Assembly: GCA_963824805.1 (NCBI GenBank)
Contig: CAWGQZ010000053.1
Span: 18,700 to 82,699, forward strand
DNA from: DATBAT01 sp963824805
Lineage (GTDB): Bacteria > Acidobacteriota > Terriglobia > Terriglobales > Acidobacteriaceae
Direction of reading: 5' to 3'
DNA: 64,000 nucleotides
Under the pieces are notes generated by a model. It worked only from the letters and a program-made list of their open reading frames with translations. It was not told where the DNA came from and did no database searches. Both the position numbers and the translations under genes were made by a program. This document shows positions 62,228-64,000 of this stretch, one piece after another; the first letter of the stretch is position 1; each line of letters begins with the position of its first letter.

Positions 62228-64000
62228 CTATCGCGCAAACTTCACTACCACCCGTGATCCGGCGGCGACGTGCGATCCGGCAACCGGCTCCTGCTCGCGG
62301 GCCAAGCCGCTTCCCACCACGTCGAGATCAAGTCCGCTTCCCGCCGCGACCTCAACCGCCGATCGCACGCTCTTGCCCACGAATGATGGCACAACAATAC
62401 CGCCCTGCTCGACCTCCAGCATGACGGTGCCGCTAGAAGGTTTTAGCACGGGCATATTTATGGAGGCCGTGGGCTTTTCCTTCGTTTGTACCAGCACTTC
62501 TTTTTGCCTCAACCCAGCCGCCACAATGTCAGTCTGTTCCGGAGAGTTCTTTTCCTCCTCCACGAGCGCGCTGGTAGTTGCCTCCATCGGCGTCCCCAAA
62601 TGATCGGGTGGGCTGTCACCAAGATCATCTTCTCTTGCATTGCGGCGCGCTATCATCAGTTGACGGCTGGCGGAAATGTCTACGTCGTGCGGCGTATGCA
62701 AATACTCCAGGACTTGCTGGGCAACCCGCCGGAAAACCGGTGCAGAAATTTCCCCACCCTGATGCCGGCCGACAGCCGAATCCAAGATTACAGCCACAGT
62801 GATCGCAGGATTATTGATTGGCGCGAATCCGGCGAACGATGCCACGTATTTGGTATGCGAATAGGCGCCGGTCGCAGGATCAATTTTCTGTGCCGTGCCG
62901 GTCTTTCCCGCTGAAGAATAGCCATCGAGAATCGCCTTAGGGCCGGTTCCTTCTAGGATCACGCCCTGCATCATTTGTTTCATCTGGGCGGCGGTCAGCG
63001 GAGAGATCACGCGATGTTCGTTTGCGGGATGAAACACCACTTGTTGTGGAGCTTTCTGCGGTTCGGCAGTCGTCGCGACAATTCGCGGCGCTACCCACAC
63101 ACCATCGTTGGCGATGGTCGAGACCAAGGCGCCGAGTTGCAATGGCGTCACGCCAATTTCCTGACCCATCGAAATTGCGCCAATGGAAACCTTGGACCAG
63201 CGGCTCACGGGCTTTGTCATCCCACGGGTTTCGCCCGGCAGCTCAATTCCGGTCTGCTGGCCAAATCCGAAGGCGCGAATGTACTTGTAAAAGCGGTCTT
63301 CTCCAAGGCGCAAAGCGATCTTGATGGCGCCCACGTCGCTCGAATTGGCCAGAACTTTCGAAACCGTGAGAAGACCATAGGGTTTGTGATCACGAATCCG
63401 CAATCCATTGATAACGATGGATCCGTTTTGGCAATCGAAAACTTCGTTCGGGTTCGTGATTTTCTCTTCCAGCGCAGCCGCAATCGTCACCAGCTTGAAG
63501 GTCGATCCCGGCTCGTAGATGTCGCTCACCGCGTGGTTCTTGAGGCGATCAGGCTTGATCTCGCCGGAATTATTTGGATTGAAGGTCGGCCGGTTGGCCA
63601 GGGCCAAAACTTCGCCGGTTCGCGGATTCATGACCAGCACGGTGCCCGCCTCGGAGTGGGTCTCCGCCATTGCGGTTTCCAATTCGCGTTCCGCGATGTA
63701 CTGAATACGCTCATCGATGGTGAGCACCACACTCTGGCCTGGATCGGGCTGCTTCTCCACGCTGCCGAACCACTTGCGGCGCGCGTCGACGGAAACCATC
63801 ATGCGGCCCGGCGTTCCGCGGAGCTCATCGTCGTACTGGCGCTCCACCCCGCTCAAGCCCTCATCATCCATGCCTACATAGCCCAACACCTGTGCGGCCA
63901 GATCGTTCTTGGGATAGAAGCGCTTCGATTCTTTTTGGAAGAAAATGCCCTTCAGATTCAGCGCGCGAATTCGAGCAGCGATCTCCGGATCAGCCTTCCG
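62228..64000 (-). CDS. ftsI: Class B penicillin-binding protein FtsI (PBP3-type) with PASTA domain, 5' end outside window
   Basis: The frame is open to the right edge of the window, so the start (membrane anchor and N-terminal domain) lies beyond 64000; about 590 residues are visible. Dimerisation domain part YPKNDLAAQVLGYVGMDDEG; transpeptidase motifs STFK (GSTFKLVTIAAALEEK), SSD (ANSSDVGAIK; Asn is the more usual third residue) and KTG (AGKTGTAQKIDP). A single PASTA domain ends the protein (IVVPSFVGKSVRSAVEVAAG), after a Glu/Lys/Pro-rich linker. It cross-links septal peptidoglycan with FtsW. 107 bp separate it from murE. Confidence 0.94.
   Translation of the reverse strand, partial: RKADPEIAARIRALNLKGIFFQKESKRFYPKNDLAAQVLGYVGMDDEGLSGVERQYDDELRGTPGRMMVSVDARRKWFGSVEKQPDPGQSVVLTIDERIQYIAERELETAMAETHSEAGTVLVMNPRTGEVLALANRPTFNPNNSGEIKPDRLKNHAVSDIYEPGSTFKLVTIAAALEEKITNPNEVFDCQNGSIVINGLRIRDHKPYGLLTVSKVLANSSDVGAIKIALRLGEDRFYKYIRAFGFGQQTGIELPGETRGMTKPVSRWSKVSIGAISMGQEIGVTPLQLGALVSTIANDGVWVAPRIVATTAEPQKAPQQVVFHPANEHRVISPLTAAQMKQMMQGVILEGTGPKAILDGYSSAGKTGTAQKIDPATGAYSHTKYVASFAGFAPINNPAITVAVILDSAVGRHQGGEISAPVFRRVAQQVLEYLHTPHDVDISASRQLMIARRNAREDDLGDSPPDHLGTPMEATTSALVEEEKNSPEQTDIVAAGLRQKEVLVQTKEKPTASINMPVLKPSSGTVMLEVEQGGIVVPSFVGKSVRSAVEVAAGSGLDLDVVGSGLAREQEPVAGSHVAAGSRVVVKFAR

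Overview
The window looks like a chromosomal segment of an Acidobacteriota bacterium, probably of the Terriglobia ('Acidobacteriia') type. This is an inference from protein families seen here: an acidobacterial VWFA-related secreted protein, a very large MacB/FtsX-type permease with two permease modules, a TonB C-terminal remnant and a TonB-receptor remnant of the acidobacterial kind, Lol-type lipoprotein export genes (Gram-negative envelope), and a MurE with the DNPR motif of meso-diaminopimelate ligases. No tRNA, rRNA, CRISPR array, insertion sequence or prophage is visible. Most of the window is ordinary chromosomal backbone.

Layout. 0.1-5.4 kb: a PilT-like ATPase with eroded motifs, a GH114-type lipoprotein, then molybdenum cofactor genes moeA, moaC and mogA with a REC-DUF4388 response regulator wedged between moaC and mogA. 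5.4-9.2 kb: a dNTPase, an acetyltransferase and a bactofilin with a clear terminator, plus three broken remnants (TonB C-terminal domain, TonB-dependent receptor tail, TPR protein). 9.2-18.9 kb: GH2 exo-glucosaminidase-like enzyme, HemW, a FabF-type ketosynthase, a CHASE3-PAS-PAS-GGDEF cyclase and an MsbA-like ABC exporter. 19-24.3 kb: purB, a frameshifted peptide deformylase-like gene, a MarR regulator next to a ClC channel whose CBS domains are out of frame, and an anchored trypsin-like protease. 24.5-34.2 kb: clpC with a sigma-54-type promoter sequence, LolD/LolE-like transporter, a large ABC permease, a frameshifted secreted protein and an MFS exporter. 34.2-48.3 kb: a beta-propeller protein, an S55 (SpoIVB-type) peptidase, a VWA protein, a ZIP transporter, ychF, small membrane proteins, a metallo-beta-lactamase-fold hydrolase, two tandem PYROXD2/CrtI-like flavoproteins and purU.

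48.5-64 kb (minus strand) is the division and cell wall (dcw) cluster in the order ftsI-murE-murF-mraY-murD-ftsW-murG-murC-small ORF-ftsQ-ftsA-ftsZ. These genes make UDP-MurNAc-pentapeptide, lipid I and lipid II, polymerise and cross-link septal peptidoglycan, and build the Z ring.

A recurring oddity is single-base indels, most of them in homopolymers, that split otherwise well-conserved genes: the TonB remnant, receptor remnant, TPR gene (three times), deformylase, ClC-CBS, the secreted protein at 32.1-32.9 kb, and ftsQ. Because ftsQ is normally essential and is broken by exactly this type of change (a G run one base short), at least some of these are likely to be sequence errors rather than true pseudogenes. 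The four indels packed into 8.2-9.2 kb fit real decay better. I found no convincing wholly new system; the best leads are the sigma-54-like element at clpC, the FtsQ basic tail, the unknown small gene in the dcw cluster, and the response regulator embedded in the molybdenum cofactor genes.
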